Positions 37,569-52,900 of a stretch of DNA of 64,000 nucleotides are shown in pieces. Below the pieces are notes generated by a model that was not told where the DNA came from, made no database searches, and saw only the letters and a program-made list of their open reading frames with translations. This stretch comes from Lithospermum erythrorhizon. Lineage: Eukaryota; Streptophyta; Magnoliopsida; Boraginales; Boraginaceae. Within the stretch, counting starts at the first letter, position 1, and the number at the start of each line of letters is the position of its first letter. The translations under genes were made by a program, and so were the position numbers. The stretch lies in assembly GCA_019722365.1 (NCBI GenBank), contig JADFUC010001925.1, forward strand, positions 3,100,001 through 3,164,000. The letters run 5' to 3'.

Positions 37569-38859
37569 TCTCTGGGGCAATGACGTGATAATCATTCTCC
37601 TTTTCACGGTACTAGATATTTTCTGCTTGTTCACCTATACTAAGATAAAGTAGCTATCCCCTCTTGTATTTACCTCCTAATAGCCTTATTCTTAGTTTAA
37701 CGTTGACTAATTGGACTGATTAAAACATAGAATCCAAGTATCATCTTAAGTATAACCTGTTTGGTATTGGGACTTGGGCGCACTTGTGCTAGTGAAGGGT
37801 GTCAAATCTTCGATAACTCAGATGATATGGGATACTTTCAACCTAATTCTCACATATCCTGTATAGGTAGAATAATGGCATAGAATAAATGTTTACAAAA
37901 TCGTAAAGTACTCCCCTTGCATAGTTTATGATGAAACTCTTAAGTTCTTATCAAACTCCTAGTGTTTTGGCTATCTTCAGTGACATTAACATCAATGGAC
38001 TTTCTGATGAATATAATGTATTAGTCGTAGGAGTGTTTCAAAATTATTTCAATACGAACCACCATATGGAAGATTTGACATAGGAGAACCAGGTACTAAT
38101 TCTCTCTCGTCACTATGATTGATAGATCAGAATATATAGAATACGCCCATTGCTGCTAGTAATACTTTTGGTGTTTAAGCTTACTAGATAGTTGATTTGA
38201 TGCAATTTATTATCTATGCAGAACAATGAATGCAAGTGCTCGCCGAAGAATTGAATTTGTGTATTAGCAATAAATTTGGAGTTGGAATTGTGTATTAGCA
38301 ATAAATTGTTTTTGCACTGATGTGTTGGGATGTATATAACTTGTTTTTGCAGCCGATTATCCATGAACATATTGTATACCTGACTATTACCAGATTTAGA
38401 ACATGTGGTAGCCTCATTGCATTGAGCTTCAAAAGAAGTAGTTCACGCATTTCAATTTCTAATGATGTGCTATAACTGTAAATATAACATTTCTTGTCTT
38501 GTACTTTTATGTTTGAATTGCCAGACCATAGTGTTTCTTCAAGTTACGTTTTGCAAAGGATTAATACAAGGCCCTTCAATCAAAGGTTTAGGTTGATAGG
38601 CAAATTTGGATTAGAGTAGGCTATAAAAAAAAAGTAAAAAGAAAAAGAAAGAAATGAGTAGCAACTTGCAAGGACAAGATCACAAAGACCATAAATAATT
38701 TTATTGAGTTATTAATGATGTCTTTGACAACATTGGTACATCTCTATCATCATGCTGGAAATTCCTACTTTGCTATCCGCTACGGTAGGTAGCTCTGCAA
38801 GCCTTCCATTTTAGATCAATGGGAGCCAAAGAAAAATATATAAATGTAGAAACAATCTT
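37569..38859. other. Convergent intergenic region between GluTR-binding protein and DUF1639 genes
   Basis: The 3' ends of two convergent genes meet here. A 30-base direct duplication, 'GAATTGTGTATTAGCAATAAATT', occurs at about 38250-38310. No gene or RNA was recognised. Confidence 0.45.
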
Positions 38860-41036
38860 TCATTCTGATTCACTCTCTATGCCTCCCATAGCCTTCAATC
38901 CTCTAGGTTTCTGCAACAAAATCCATAAAGGACAATTAATTCATGCTTGAATAGGGGGAAAAAATGGAGGTATAATACAATCATTGTTGACCATTCACAA
39001 CTAAATTTGTAAACCAAGGTTACACTCTAGGCAAAATTCAACAACAGAACCATGTCTGAAAGAACCATACCGGATTAAGAATAGATGGAAACTGAAATTG
39101 TAGGAGGTAACATAAACAATGGATCAGAGAGACGCAAGGAAAATATGTAGAGAGCAACAACATGAACACAAAACGAAACCAAGAACGAACAAACAAACAT
39201 TCAAAAATTTCTAGGAAATAGTAGAATAATTGACCAAATGTAGAAAGAAGAAATGTTGATCAATTCGACCTGCAAGATTAGATGTAACAAGTAACATAAA
39301 GAGAACCATAACCCAATGTTTGGGTCCATTCAAGACTTCTCATACTTCCCTTAGCCTCCCCCAAACCAGCAAACCAAACGGAGAAGCACACATAAAATAC
39401 TGTTGAGAATGAACTAGAGAACAAACATGATTCAACTACCTTCTTAGAATTTTTCTTCTCTTTAACTTCGTATCTCTCACGAGTCACCTCTGCTAACCAT
39501 GCCCCCGGACTAACCATCTGCACAACCAACGCGAAAAGATATAAGGAAAAAGATAAGCCAAAATCTTATCCCAACAAGAAAACATCTTCAATAAGAATAC
39601 CATAGATCTAACATAAATTTTATTTGAAACAGTAACGATAAACTGACCAATAAAGTTCTTTGGACAACTTTGGCTCTCTTCTTTGGCCTCTGAGGTAGCT
39701 TACACCCTTTCATAGCCAAGAAATCTTCTTCCTTCTCTTTACTTGACAGAGTAACATAAATCTTTGGCCAAACAAGTCCTCTGCTATTAGTACCATTGTT
39801 ATTGGTGTTGCCATTATGACTGTTAGTATTGCTATTACTACAATTGTTTGCATTACCAAAATGATGATTCCCTGCAACACCATCAACCACCGGAATCTTC
39901 CCAATCTCATCCAACCCTACAATTGACCCTCTTGTGGTATAGTGCCTCTCCGGCGATGTAGACGTTGATTTCCCATTTTCAGATCTATTCGACATCGTTT
40001 CAGCATTCCTACAACCACACACACACACATCAATAGCAGCCCAATAATACAAAAGGTTCGAAGAGATCCATCAATTTTATTACCATTTATGACAAGATAT
40101 TATCCTATATTAGTTCTCATGTATTCATTTAAATTAGTTAATAACCCAATATTCTTTGAAGTTATTGAAAGATACTTCAAAAGCTACTTATTATTTTTAC
40201 AAACCAAAGATACTTTAAAAGCTACTTATTATTTTTACAAACCATAAGCAGTAAACTTCTATCTTCATTTATTCTTACCAAGAAAAACTCATTTTTCATT
40301 TCTAGAACAGAAAAAATAAAAATAAAAATAAAATCATGTATAAGCAAAATATTCTGAGTTAACTTATCTTGGCGGCTAAACCAATAATTTCATATTTTCC
40401 GATCTTCAAAAGACGTTTACATCTCCTCATATCCAAGGAAATTGAACTGGAGAAAAAAAAATTCTTTAACAAAACTTAGCAAACTAAACCCAAAAATCCA
40501 AAATGCCCAAATTTACGAATATAATTATTTAAGTAAATCTCAATCTTTTTTTATGTCTGACTTATCAAATTTTGAACTTTGTATGTATGTATAATATTTG
40601 TTTTTTTAAGAAAAAAAAATCGGCCATAAATTGTCTTACAAGGTCTCGATCCGGTATCAAACCATACTATTTACACTTACTTTGTTATTAATACGATAAT
40701 TTCGATTCAAATCAAAAGGTGAATAAAAACCGCAAAATTTATTAATTTTGAGCATCGAAAAATCAAACTGGACAATTTTTTGGGACAAAGGGGGGCATAC
40801 CTATTGAGCCTAGAGGATGGATGAGGAAACACAGGCTCCTTAAGAAAAGTCTTTCTTCTTATCCTGGAACTTGTAGTAGTACTAGTAGTTGTCCTATTTC
40901 CATCAATAATATTTGATTGGTCTGAAAGATCAGTTGAAGAGCCTCTAACTCTACCACATCTGAGCCTCTTTTTATTACCCCACTGTAATAAAAACTCTGC
41001 CTTCTCAGTCTCTCTACTCTTCTCTTCTTTCTCCAT
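38860..41036 (-). CDS. DUF1639 family protein, 4 exons
   Basis: Plant-specific protein of unknown function. Exons are 41036-40801, 40008-39648, 39517-39440 and 38910-38860, GT-AG with consistent phases, giving 241 residues. The N-terminal half is basic and low-complexity (Ser, Thr, Asn; NNCSNSNTNSHNGNTNNNG), probably disordered. The conserved DUF1639 core reads WPKIYVTLSSKEKEEDFLAM then KGCKLPQRPKKRAKVVQRTLL, MVSPGAWLAEVTRERYEVKE and KPRGLKAMG. The many basic residues suggest a nuclear location (inference). Just before the ATG lies a T-rich tract ending in CAG (41041-41039), which looks like the acceptor of a leader intron; a matching donor AAG/GTAAAT is at 41672/41671. The leader intron would be about 630 bases and is filled with repeats. 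Confidence 0.88.
40165..40250. repeat. 39-bp direct duplication in DUF1639 intron 1
   Basis: The unit 'AAGATACTTCAAAAGCTACTT'-like followed by ATTATTTTTACAAACCA occurs twice back to back with only one or two differences, indicating a recent tandem duplication. Confidence 0.7.
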
Positions 41037-41059
41037 ATCTGAAAAAAAAAACCATAAAG

Positions 41060-41550
41060 ATTGGATTTTTATATCATAAAAATTGATTTTTGAGCAGTTT
41101 AGTTAATATTCATATCCATTTTATTGATGAAATTGGAATCCATTAAAAGAACAAAAAAAAAAACCCATAAATATTGGGTTTTTGAGCAGTTTAGTTAATA
41201 CTCTTATTTATTTTATTTATGAAATTGGAATCCATTAAAAGAAAAAAAACTATAACTATTGGATTTTTATATGACAAAACTGGATTTTTGAGCACTTTAG
41301 TTAATACTCATATCCATTTTATTTATGAAATTGGTATCCATTAAAAGAACAAAAAAAACATAAATATCAGTTTTTTACATGAAAAAACTAGATTTTTGAG
41401 CAATTTAGTCAATATCCATATCCATTTTATTCCTGAAATTGGAATCCATTAGAAGAACAAAAAAAACCATAAAAAAATATAATAAAACAAAATTTTAAAG
41501 CAATTTAACAAATACCCATTTGCATTTTAGTCCTGAAATTCAAGATCTTG
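41060..41550. repeat. Five-copy ~95-115 bp tandem repeat in the DUF1639 leader intron
   Basis: The unit contains 'TTTTTGAGCAGTTTAGTTAA', then 'ATATCCATTTTATT.ATGAAATTGGAATCCATTAAAAGAAC', then an A run. Copies start near 41085, 41185, 41285, 41393 and 41490. The last is the most diverged. The array lies wholly inside the proposed leader intron (41671-41039). Confidence 0.8.
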
Positions 41551-41699
41551 TGGTCAAACTACTGAATCTTCCATTCTAAACATATGTGAAAATGGACAAT
41601 TTTTTTTGATAAATATGCAAAAAGGAAGATGAGAAGAAGTAAGAACACATCACAATGGAGAAGAAATTTACCTTAACAAAAGAATTATAGCAAAATAAG

Positions 41700-43870
41700 A
41701 TGATTTACTAAGAAGAAAACAAGGTTTTTTTTGTGGTGTTTATTCAGATTAGTTGTTTTTTGGTCTGTAATAACAAGAAAAACAATTAATATAGTTAACA
41801 GTTAAAGTTTAAGTAACAAAAATATGTAATATTGTCTCTTTGAGTATAAAAAACAGAAAAAAATTGGGTCTTTTTAATGTGAAGAAATTTTGTGGAATTT
41901 AGAAGATGAAGATGAATATACAGAAAAAGGAGTTTTATAGAGTAGTTTGCAGAGGAATGAGGCAAAACTGAAATATTATTATTATATACAATTCATGTCA
42001 CAAACACATATATTAAAAATAATTATTATAGTGAATGCCTTATATTTTAGAATTTTTTTATATTAAATTAAACACTTATGTATATTGGACTTTGTTGTAA
42101 ATTTGGTCTCAATATCACAATATGAGACTTTGGTATTAGGACAATATAAGTGGGTTGGATTGGTAATGAACATAAGATCCAAGCCCATTTAAGTGATTAT
42201 AGTTCCATTTCATCCCTAGTCATAGATGGGTTCAATCATATCCAATTCCTAATAGAGATGTAAACGAAGTCGGTTTCAAGAAAGCAAGGTCCACTCATGC
42301 AACGTTATACTCTCCTCCCTCCCTCTTCAAAATAGCTTATCATCTATCTAAAAAATTTTGCTTCAAAATAAAGATTGTTAATACAACTTTTGCGTTGAAA
42401 TTTACAAAATTCTTCATCATCATTCCTTATCTTGTTTTCTACGTATAATAATCTTACACCACATCAAAATCGGTAAATTTTGGCTATTTTTTTATTAATT
42501 TTACAAATCCTTAATGTTAATTTTTGAGCAAATAATTATTTATTTTACAACAGAAGTAGCTATTAAATTATGTTGTTATCATGTTTTGGCCTTTCGAGCA
42601 TTGGGAATTATAGTATACTTGACTGTCCCTGATTACTAGCTTATATTAAGTAATTAATTAATCATGATTTTCCATCAAATATGGATGAGTAAATCATAAA
42701 GCCTGTCAGTTCAAAAAATGTTTCTGAAATAAATGACCCGGGTATTAACAGACATTAGATTAATAAACCCTCCATCCCAAAGATTATCCATTTTTATCTT
42801 TTATTCATTTCTGAATTTTGATCTGGGGATATTTTTTTATCGTATATTTTATTAAAATTATATCAACGAAAACTACACAAAACACTTTTCATTGATATTT
42901 TTTTATAAATATTATACAATACAAATAAATATATTTAAAGGCCAAAATTAAAAGCTTATAACTATAAAAAGAAAAAAGAATCTTTCAAGTGATTTATGAA
43001 AGATTTTTAATGAAGTCAAATAATTATTTCTACCGGCACCTCCTCGAACTATAATTTAATTTTCTGCGATCCCTAAACTATTTCAATTTTCGCAAGAACC
43101 CCTTGACATAATCAAAGTTCTCGCACTACGATTTAATTTTCTGACCCACGATCCCCTACACCTAATTTTCACTAAGCATAAATGAAATCATCATATTATC
43201 TAAAAATACACAAAGAAAAACGACTATATCGACAAGAAATGATTATTTTTATCATTACCACTCAAAGTATTTTAATCAAGTTATATTAGACTAAAATATC
43301 CAAACCCCTTCCTAATCCTGTGATGGGCCTGGGCCTGGGGGTCATATTGTCAAGGCTTTAAGAAAGGCTTAATATTTTATTTTATATTTTAATCCCTATA
43401 CTTTAAATATAAGTGATAAAAATAATTATTTTATCAAAGAGTCATTTAATTGTATTTTATGATTATACTATTTCAATTATACTAGAGCGAAAATTATGAT
43501 AGTGAGAATAAGTAAGACCTGTAAATTAAATGACAAGACAAGTACCGATTATAACAGGCTGAAATGGCCTTTAAATTTAAAATAAATTAATAACCACATA
43601 AAAATTAAATCATAAATAAGGCCTCACTAAAAAAGCTCAATAATTAACAATGTTATTTACCTAAACCCCAATATATAAGATATTGTAATTTTTACACTCC
43701 AAACAATGATAACCACACTCCAATTTCTCATTTTTACCACTCTTATATTAAAACTTAATTGAACACCAAAACTAGAGTGTGATTCTCGCTTGACGGAGAA
43801 TAAAAATCTAAGGCTTATATAATTCGTATTTTCGGATGAATAACGAGCTAGTAGATAATTACCGGTTCAA
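41700..43870. other. Intergenic, AT-rich, with MITE-like ends
   Basis: Divergent region between the DUF1639 and ribosomal protein genes. CCCTCCATCCCAAAGATTATCC (near 42767) matches the Stowaway-like end seen elsewhere in the window. CACCTCCTCGAACT and CCCCTTGACATAATC patches near 43030-43160 look like other repeat DNA. No coding segment was recognised. Confidence 0.45.
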
Positions 43871-43874
43871 TAAA

Positions 43875-43955
43875 GGGCCTATCCCATTGGTCCATTAGAC
43901 GAGCCCAATTACAAATAATAAAAACTAGGGTTCTTTCTTACAACTCATATAAATA
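43875..43955 (+). promoter_or_regulatory. Ribosomal-protein-type promoter: site II motifs, telo-box core, TATA
   Basis: GGGCC (43875-43879) and AGCCCA (43902-43907, TGGGCT on the other strand) are site II elements. TAGGGTT (43926-43932) is an inverted telo-box core, and TATAAATA follows at 43948-43955. This trio is the usual promoter signature of plant cytosolic ribosomal protein genes. A leader intron (44032-44128, GT-AG) probably follows before the ATG. Confidence 0.7.
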
Positions 43956-44155
43956 TATTTCTCACCCATAATTTCACCCTTCTTCAGACAACATTCTTCT
44001 TCAGCAGCAGCAGCTTCAGACAAGCTCAAAGGTCCCATATTTTCAACTCAACTCATATGTCCCTATAATATTTTTTATTTTTTTTATATACTAACTATAT
44101 ATTTTTTAATATTCATATAATTACATAGGTTACTTATTGAAGCAGATAAAGAAAG

Positions 44156-46549
<2,394 letters not shown>

Positions 46550-48520
46550 GAATGGTTACTGTATTTTATTCTGTTGCGACATTTTTGTTTGTTACTTTTG
46601 CCCCTTCAATGAGGACGCTATGAACCAGTTGTTTGTTCGTCTTAAGAGTGTTGCTCGAACATAACTTCCAATGTTTGGATATTGGCATAGATATGCACTT
46701 TTCGTGTTTAAGTTTCCTTGTTTTCGTCTTCGTTTTTGTTTTCTGTTCCTGATGTTCACGTTCACATCCGTTACAGTTGCTATTATAAATCTTAATGTCT
46801 AAATGAAATTGCTGTTTCACTCAAAGTAGCACATTCCATTATATATTTCATTAAGATGATCCACAATTAAGGCTAAAGATATTCCATTAGAGTATTTGGA
46901 GAAATTTATTCCATGGATTGTGGCCAAAGGCTGATCCAAGGGAAACTGAGACCTAAAGGTAAGTCCTCTAATGAAACTTTGATCTAAGAACTGTTCTGAT
47001 TTTACAAGGACTGGTCTTTTGAGAGAGAAAATTTAGGATAATGATCTTCCTGCTCAAATTTCGTCATGCCATTTTATTTCTTTGTTATTTTAGATCAATT
47101 TTTACTATAAAAGTGGAATTACATTATCAAATAGTGTAGTGCAAAAAACATTGAGCTACAAGCCTGCAACTATTCTGTCGATGTCTCTAGAATAATGAAG
47201 TGTAGTACTTCTTTCGTTTTTAATTAGTTGATCATGTAACTTAAAAGTATTTTATTAAGTAATTAATTCATTTTAATATTTTGAAGGAGAGATAAATTAT
47301 CAACCAATGAAAATATTAGGAGATCAAATAATGATGTTGATTTTTAAAAAAAGTTCAAAGCATAAAATGACATTGAAAATGTAAATGATTAAGCAAAAAT
47401 GAATAAGATTTTTTTGTTATTTGATCAATTATATCGAAATTAGAAACCAAATGAAAACTAGAAGTCCAGAATTATTAGTTTCAGAGAAGGTTGTAGAAGC
47501 AAGCAACATTATCGGGGTGTCACCATCTTCAGTGGCTTCAATCCATCAATTTCCCTTTTAATCTTGCCATTTCATGATTAATGATTTATTTAAACTCGTT
47601 AACTGTTACACATGAATATGCCATGGAATGATGGACTACAGGATCAGGCTAGACATGACTTCTTGATCGCTTTATAAAACGTTTTGTCCTAACCGAATTG
47701 AAAATAAGGTAGCCAAGATCATTAACTCGGAACTTATCACATATAATTTTGTACAATGACAAAATAATGTAAGAACATATAAAATATGTTTAGCTATTAT
47801 TAACTATTATGGACCAAAAATAAGTAATTTTATTTATCTCCGCATCGAGATAGTCTAACGATAAAGATACTAATAAATCGACCTAAAGCACTTCTGTGAT
47901 TCTAGCTGACAACAGATTGCTTAGCTTCACTTGCTTAGCCAAGCGACAATCACTGGCCTAAGCCACCGTAATTTAACCTCATAAACCGTTAATGCAGAGG
48001 TGCCATTAAGTGACGCCCATCTCCTTTGTTCTAAAACAACTTTATTTCTTGAACTAATTAATGGATCTATGGCTGCAGATACATCACTTCAATGTGTATA
48101 TACTTTATTTCTTACATTTGGAAGTACACAGCTCGTTTTGCCGTTTCTGCTGGCTTACCTGCTGGCACATAAAGTGTAAGTGTGACCAAACTACCAAATG
48201 GCTCAAAATCTAGTAACAAACAATGTCGATTCCAAATCGATCCTTCCATTAATATGTAGACAATATATAATAATGTAAACAACATCTTTTATCTTAAACA
48301 GGGTCAATTTGAGTTGGAGGTTAGATGTCTTGTTGGAATTCTATTTAATTTGTTTCAATTGACCTTTTCTTAGGTTGCTTAAACTATTGATTGTTGATTT
48401 CTGATAAGGTCTTAAGACCAAGATACTTCCAGCTATTGCAGGCCTGCTTCACAAATCATTAAAGTAATCCATGCATGCATGTAGTTTTGTTATTTGTAAA
48501 ATCAATTAACATCCATCAAG
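46550..48520. other. Intergenic between RPS5 and the germin-like gene
   Basis: 3' flank of RPS5 then the promoter region of the germin-like gene. A tRNA-derived-looking fragment may occur near 47850-47920 ('GATAGTCTAACGATAAAGATAC') but lacks a good B box. No gene was recognised. Confidence 0.4.
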
Positions 48521-48524
48521 AACC

Positions 48525-48534
48525 ACTATATATA
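48525..48534 (+). promoter_or_regulatory. TATA box of germin-like gene 1
   Basis: The palindromic CTATATATAG lies 121-130 bases upstream of the ATG at 48655. It is the only good TATA element at a suitable distance. Confidence 0.5.
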
Positions 48535-48654
48535 GTATTGCAAATTGCTCATGTTTTTATCACAACAATCAAGAAGTTAATTCTTTCTAGCTATCTATTC
48601 CCAATATTTTGCTTAGCTTTTTGGCAATTCAGTATTGTAGAAATACTCCTCAAA

Positions 48655-49392
48655 ATGGCAAAATTCTTACTATTGTTGACTCTCATCTCTCTTACTGGAT
48701 TTGTTGCTTATGCATATGAACCTTCACCACTTCAAGATTTTTGCGTTGCAGATGCTAGCATCTCTGGTTTGGCACTTCATCCATATTTTGATTTCTTTTT
48801 ACATGTATATGTTATTACAACAATTCTCTAAATGTGTTTATTTTTCTCATTTTCAGCAAGAGTGAATGGCCTAACATGCAAGAACCCAACCATGGTCCTA
48901 GCAGATGATTTCCACTTCTCAGGACTTCATATAGCTGGAAACACTTCAAATGCAGTTGGTTCCAGGGTCACCCCTGTAACTGTGACTCAACTTCCAGGCC
49001 TCAACACTCTTGGAATTGCAATGGCTCGTGTCGATTATGCTCCATGGGGAGTGAACCCTCCTCACACTCACCCTAGAGCTACAGAAATCTTGACTGTTCT
49101 TGAAGGATCACTCCTTGTTGGATTTGTCACATCTAACCCCGAAAATCGCTTGATCACTAAGGTCCTTCACAAGGGTGATGTGTTTGTATTCCCTGTGGGA
49201 CTTGTCCATTTCCAAAGAAATGTTGGAAAATGGAATGCTATTGCAATTGCTGCCTTGAGTAGTCAAAATCCAGGTGTTATAACAATTGCAAACACAGTTT
49301 TTGGATCAAATCCAGCTATTGATAGTGATATTCTTGCAAAGGCATTTCAATTGGAGAAGAGCACTGTTGAGCAGCTCCAGTACAAATTCTAG
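48655..49392 (+). CDS. Germin-like protein, 2 exons (intact copy)
   Basis: Secreted cupin of the apoplast; germin-like proteins bind Mn and some have superoxide dismutase or oxalate oxidase activity. Exons are 48655-48766 and 48857-49392 (GT-AG, phase 1), giving 215 residues. The signal peptide [20 protein letters not shown] is followed by [13 protein letters not shown], with the N-terminal cysteine pairing with the later TCKNP cysteine. Cupin motif 1 is [19 protein letters not shown], supplying the two His and one Glu metal ligands. Motif 2 is [18 protein letters not shown], with the fourth ligand His. Ligands are intact, so it should fold and bind metal. A second, broken copy lies 5.4 kb downstream. 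The substrate activity cannot be told from sequence. Confidence 0.95.
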
Positions 49393-50139
49393 AGAACCAA
49401 GATGAATTTATTACTTACAAGTGTGTTGTTGTGTGGAGTGTGTGTAATGTTTTTTTAAAAGTGTAATGTTTTTTTTAGTTTGGCAATTTTGTTCATTACC
49501 TTGAAAAGGTTCCATTTGTCTTATCTATCATATTATGTTCGATATATTTGGAGGCATTATTTCCTACTTTTTGATCATTTTCCTGTTTATCTAATTTGGA
49601 TTAGAGCTCAATTAGCCATCTTAGAACGAGTGATATATGTTTTTTTTAAACCTAACGATCAAGATTTGAACCTTTAACCTTTATCCTTATAAATGACTAA
49701 TCGACTTTTCATTAGAAAATCAAGAAACCGAATCATCGAATCAAACTCAGAATTACTTGTGTGACACTACTAGAATACCGATCAAAAGCGATTGGAATTG
49801 TGGACCGATTTTCAACTTTAAGATCGTGAATGGCACAGAATATCGCTGGGGAAATATTCAACCCGAATTGTTTAAATTGAGTCAACATGGGAAATATTCA
49901 ACCCTAATTGTTTAAATTGGTTTTAACATGGCGAGGTTTAGAGTGCCGGGCTTAGCTCACTATTTGTTGAACGATTAAATACTATAAGAGGATGAAAATT
50001 TATAAAATCGAAACCCTAACAACAAATGGTGAACGATTAAATACTATAATTTCTAAAATTGATGTTGTTTGAACCTTTTGTGCTTGAGTTGATATTCATT
50101 TTCCATTTTTTAGCTGAATTATGATTCTAGATCCATTTG
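49393..50139. other. 3' flank with short duplications and a SINE-like remnant
   Basis: 'GGGAAATATTCAACCC.AATTGTTTAAATTG' is repeated at about 49850 and 49888. 'GAACGATTAAATACTATAA' is repeated at about 49969 and 50031. On the minus strand near 49650-49680, GGTTCAAATCTTGATCG resembles a polymerase III B box, hinting at a tRNA-derived SINE fragment. No gene was seen. Confidence 0.4.
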
Positions 50140-52900
50140 TTAAGCAGTGAGTAGAAAGAGCGGTAAACTATCGGCAGAGAGAATCAAGAGAAAAAGTAAG
50201 CGTAGGCAGAGAACTGAGGAGCGAGTTGACGGAATTTGGATAGAGTACCGGGATCTCGATTTGTTGTTGCTCATGCAGAAACAGACGGTGTGCTTAAACA
50301 ACAAATTATTTAAGCTTTATCCACGCCCCTCAACGCTAACTCGATTCGCTTAACGACAACCGCTATTAAGCATGGCAGACGATGCTGACCTCGAGCATCG
50401 CGGTTAATGGTCTTAAGTATAAGGAATTAGATTCGAGGCACCGCGCGGGGAGTAGAAATCCTATGGCGCTATTTATTAAGTGTAGATCTCACGACAGTGC
50501 TTAACGCCCAAAAGCACGCTTCTAAGCATGAGAGTATAGTGGCAAGAATGATTTCTACACTATGTAGATCTAAGCCCAGCCTAAGGTAAAGAAGTGTTAT
50601 AACTGCCGCTTAAGGAGGCCATTTGATTAAGATCATTCTAAGCCTAAAAGAACCAACATCATGTGTATGATAACGCTACCAGGCGAGGATAAGTTAGATG
50701 ATATTTTCATGATTAATAATCTTGTGATTATTAGTTTGAATATGCTGTGCCCATCCTTTGTGTGAATCCTGATGGTTAAGATACTCCTGCTTCTACTTTC
50801 CATGTAACTCCCTATAAGCATATGTTTTCAACTATAAAAGAGATTAAACATGAATTTATGTGTGTATGGCAAATTAAAAATTGTAAATGAATAGAGAGGA
50901 GATGTATGTCTTAGGTTCTTTTCTCTGTTTTGAGTACTTTTGAAGTTAATGTTAGTATGTTCCTAAATTACGGTATAATTTGCTATCTTGAGTTTACTTC
51001 GGTGATGTCAGCGCGAGGGAAATGGGAGAATGAGTTATGAAAATCCGAAAGGTTCTCTTGTTATTTTTAACGGGCTGTGAAGAAAATAACTCAGATGCTT
51101 GTCATGTCAACCTGCTTGTACTTCAAAGCGAACACTATTGCTGGTTTATAGACCTATTTTCGGAATAATAGATTAGACTGGCAAGAGTTGGATAAGATGT
51201 AGATTTCAGATAATCGTGAAATACTTTAGTGATGTTAGTCCCTCATTCCCATAGGTGAACCATTTGTGCCAGGTTAAACGTATGTGAAAATTTGTCACGA
51301 CGCCCAAACGAGGTAGCATGCGCATGTTATTTCCAATGAGGTATAGAATGATTTTATTGATGAAACGCATGTGTTGCCTAGTTCGAATCATTTGATTACT
51401 AAAGAATTTACTCAGAAGAAGGGAATAGATTATATAGATATTCTTGATCCTCGTTGTCATACGACGCTAATGCTTGGAACATGTTTATTCTCTTAAGACA
51501 TTGTCTTTGGTGAATTTTGAGACGGTAGACCTAATGTTGAATCAAATGCATATATCAGGAATTTTGAGTAAATTTTTTAATCTTTCATGTTATATCTCGC
51601 GAATATGGATGTCAAGTATTCTTTGTGTCGAGTACGCTCATCGAATGCCGGAATGACTATTTGGGTACTTAAAACCACTATCAATTTTAATTTTGTGTTT
51701 GTCTTTGCTTAGTCACTTGCGGTGACCATTAACTTACCTTAAGTTTGTTATTGTTTTACGTGTTATGTATTCCGCCGCTAACAACTCGGCGACACCTATG
51801 TAGCTATCTCTTCGCGAATTGATACGCTAGCTGCTCAGGTCTCCATTGTCGTAATCCCAAAGACCTACGCAGTAGTTCGCCCTTTGCGGAGTCGATACGC
51901 TAATGGGTCGTGATTCGCTGATTCCGGCACCTTGCGGGTGTAGTTCTCAGTTTTTCTGTGGTAGAGTTATGTTCTTTGTGGACTCATACGCTTAGTGTTC
52001 GTGTCTTTGTTGTCAAACTCGGCGACCTCGCGTGTTGTTTTATTGTTTAAGCGGCCTCGACGCGCTAAAGGCTCGCGGTTCGTTGGTCGAACTTGTGTAC
52101 CTTAAGTGAGTTGAGTTCTGCTCCACTTTGCGGGACTTTGCATGCGATTGTGTCCCGATCTTTGTGACTTGGCATGCTTGTGTTCTTTGCTTCGTTTTTC
52201 AGTAAAGGAAATTGCATTTCATGAAAGATCCCTAAGGTTTTGTCCCTGCCAGGACGCTGAAAGTGCATCATTCTCATGGACTCGTACGTCATGCTCTGTC
52301 TTATCCGCGCGAAGACACTTTCAGGTACACTCTTCCTCGCTTTCCATTACTTGTATTGTCTTTAAGGACCGCAGTGTGAATTGGCCAAGAACGATTTAGC
52401 CTCCTAAGATTCCAGCTGCTAGATCAACGCGCCCGCTTAAAGCAGTATCGTCAGAGACAAGCTACTAATAATCGCAGCCTCGACCCATTTGCAACCAACC
52501 CACTAAATTAAGCACTTAATTTCTATATGCCTTTTGTGTTGTTGGGCTTCGACAGCGAAATAACCATTTTAAGCTATTAGACTTCAGAAAACTCCTAGCC
52601 AAGGCTTGCATTTCAAATATGCGACTTCCTTCATTCATAGTTATTCAGCCCCTTCTATTTTCATCTTAGCACAGGTATTAGGCTCAAAAGTGCCATGAAG
52701 TACGCCGCCTTTAGCTTCGACATCGTGAGCGAAGTTTGATAGTGGAATCAAATGAGTCGGAAATCGAACAAACCGACAACAACGATATCGACACTCAACA
52801 AAAGGAGTAAGAATCACCTTCTTGTTATTCAAAACAACGATAGAGGTTCGGGTTTTGTTCATGTGCTAACATCAATGCTGCGCCAACCTGCTAACTGTAA
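50140..52900 (+). mobile_element. Decayed Ty1/copia-type retrotransposon between the germin copies
   Basis: On + near 50595-50650, KKCYNC followed by a broken HLIKDHSKPK-like stretch resembles the CCHC zinc knuckle of a copia Gag. Near 50775-50840, a broken 'DS.AS.FHVTPYKHMFST' matches the protease active-site region (DSGASFHVT). Frames are full of stops, and no integrase or reverse transcriptase is clear. A GC-richer composition persists to about 52900, but the true ends and LTRs were not found. Only the gag and protease signals are used here, so the limits are approximate. Confidence 0.5.
51780..52090. repeat. GC-rich degenerate tandem repeat, ~80-90 bp period
   Basis: Related phrases recur: 'CTCTTCGCGAATTGATACGCTA', 'CTTTGCGGAGTCGATACGCTA', 'CTTTGTGGACTCATACGCTTA' and 'GCGGCCTCGACGCGCTAAA', with 'ACTCGGCGACCT' or similar in between. 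Roughly four copies are diverged. It is far GC-richer than the neighbourhood and probably part of the retroelement, for example an LTR or spacer. Confidence 0.5.

Noticed and set aside
47847..47920. tRNA gene
   Set aside because: There is an A-box-like phrase, but no proper B box or cloverleaf could be drawn.
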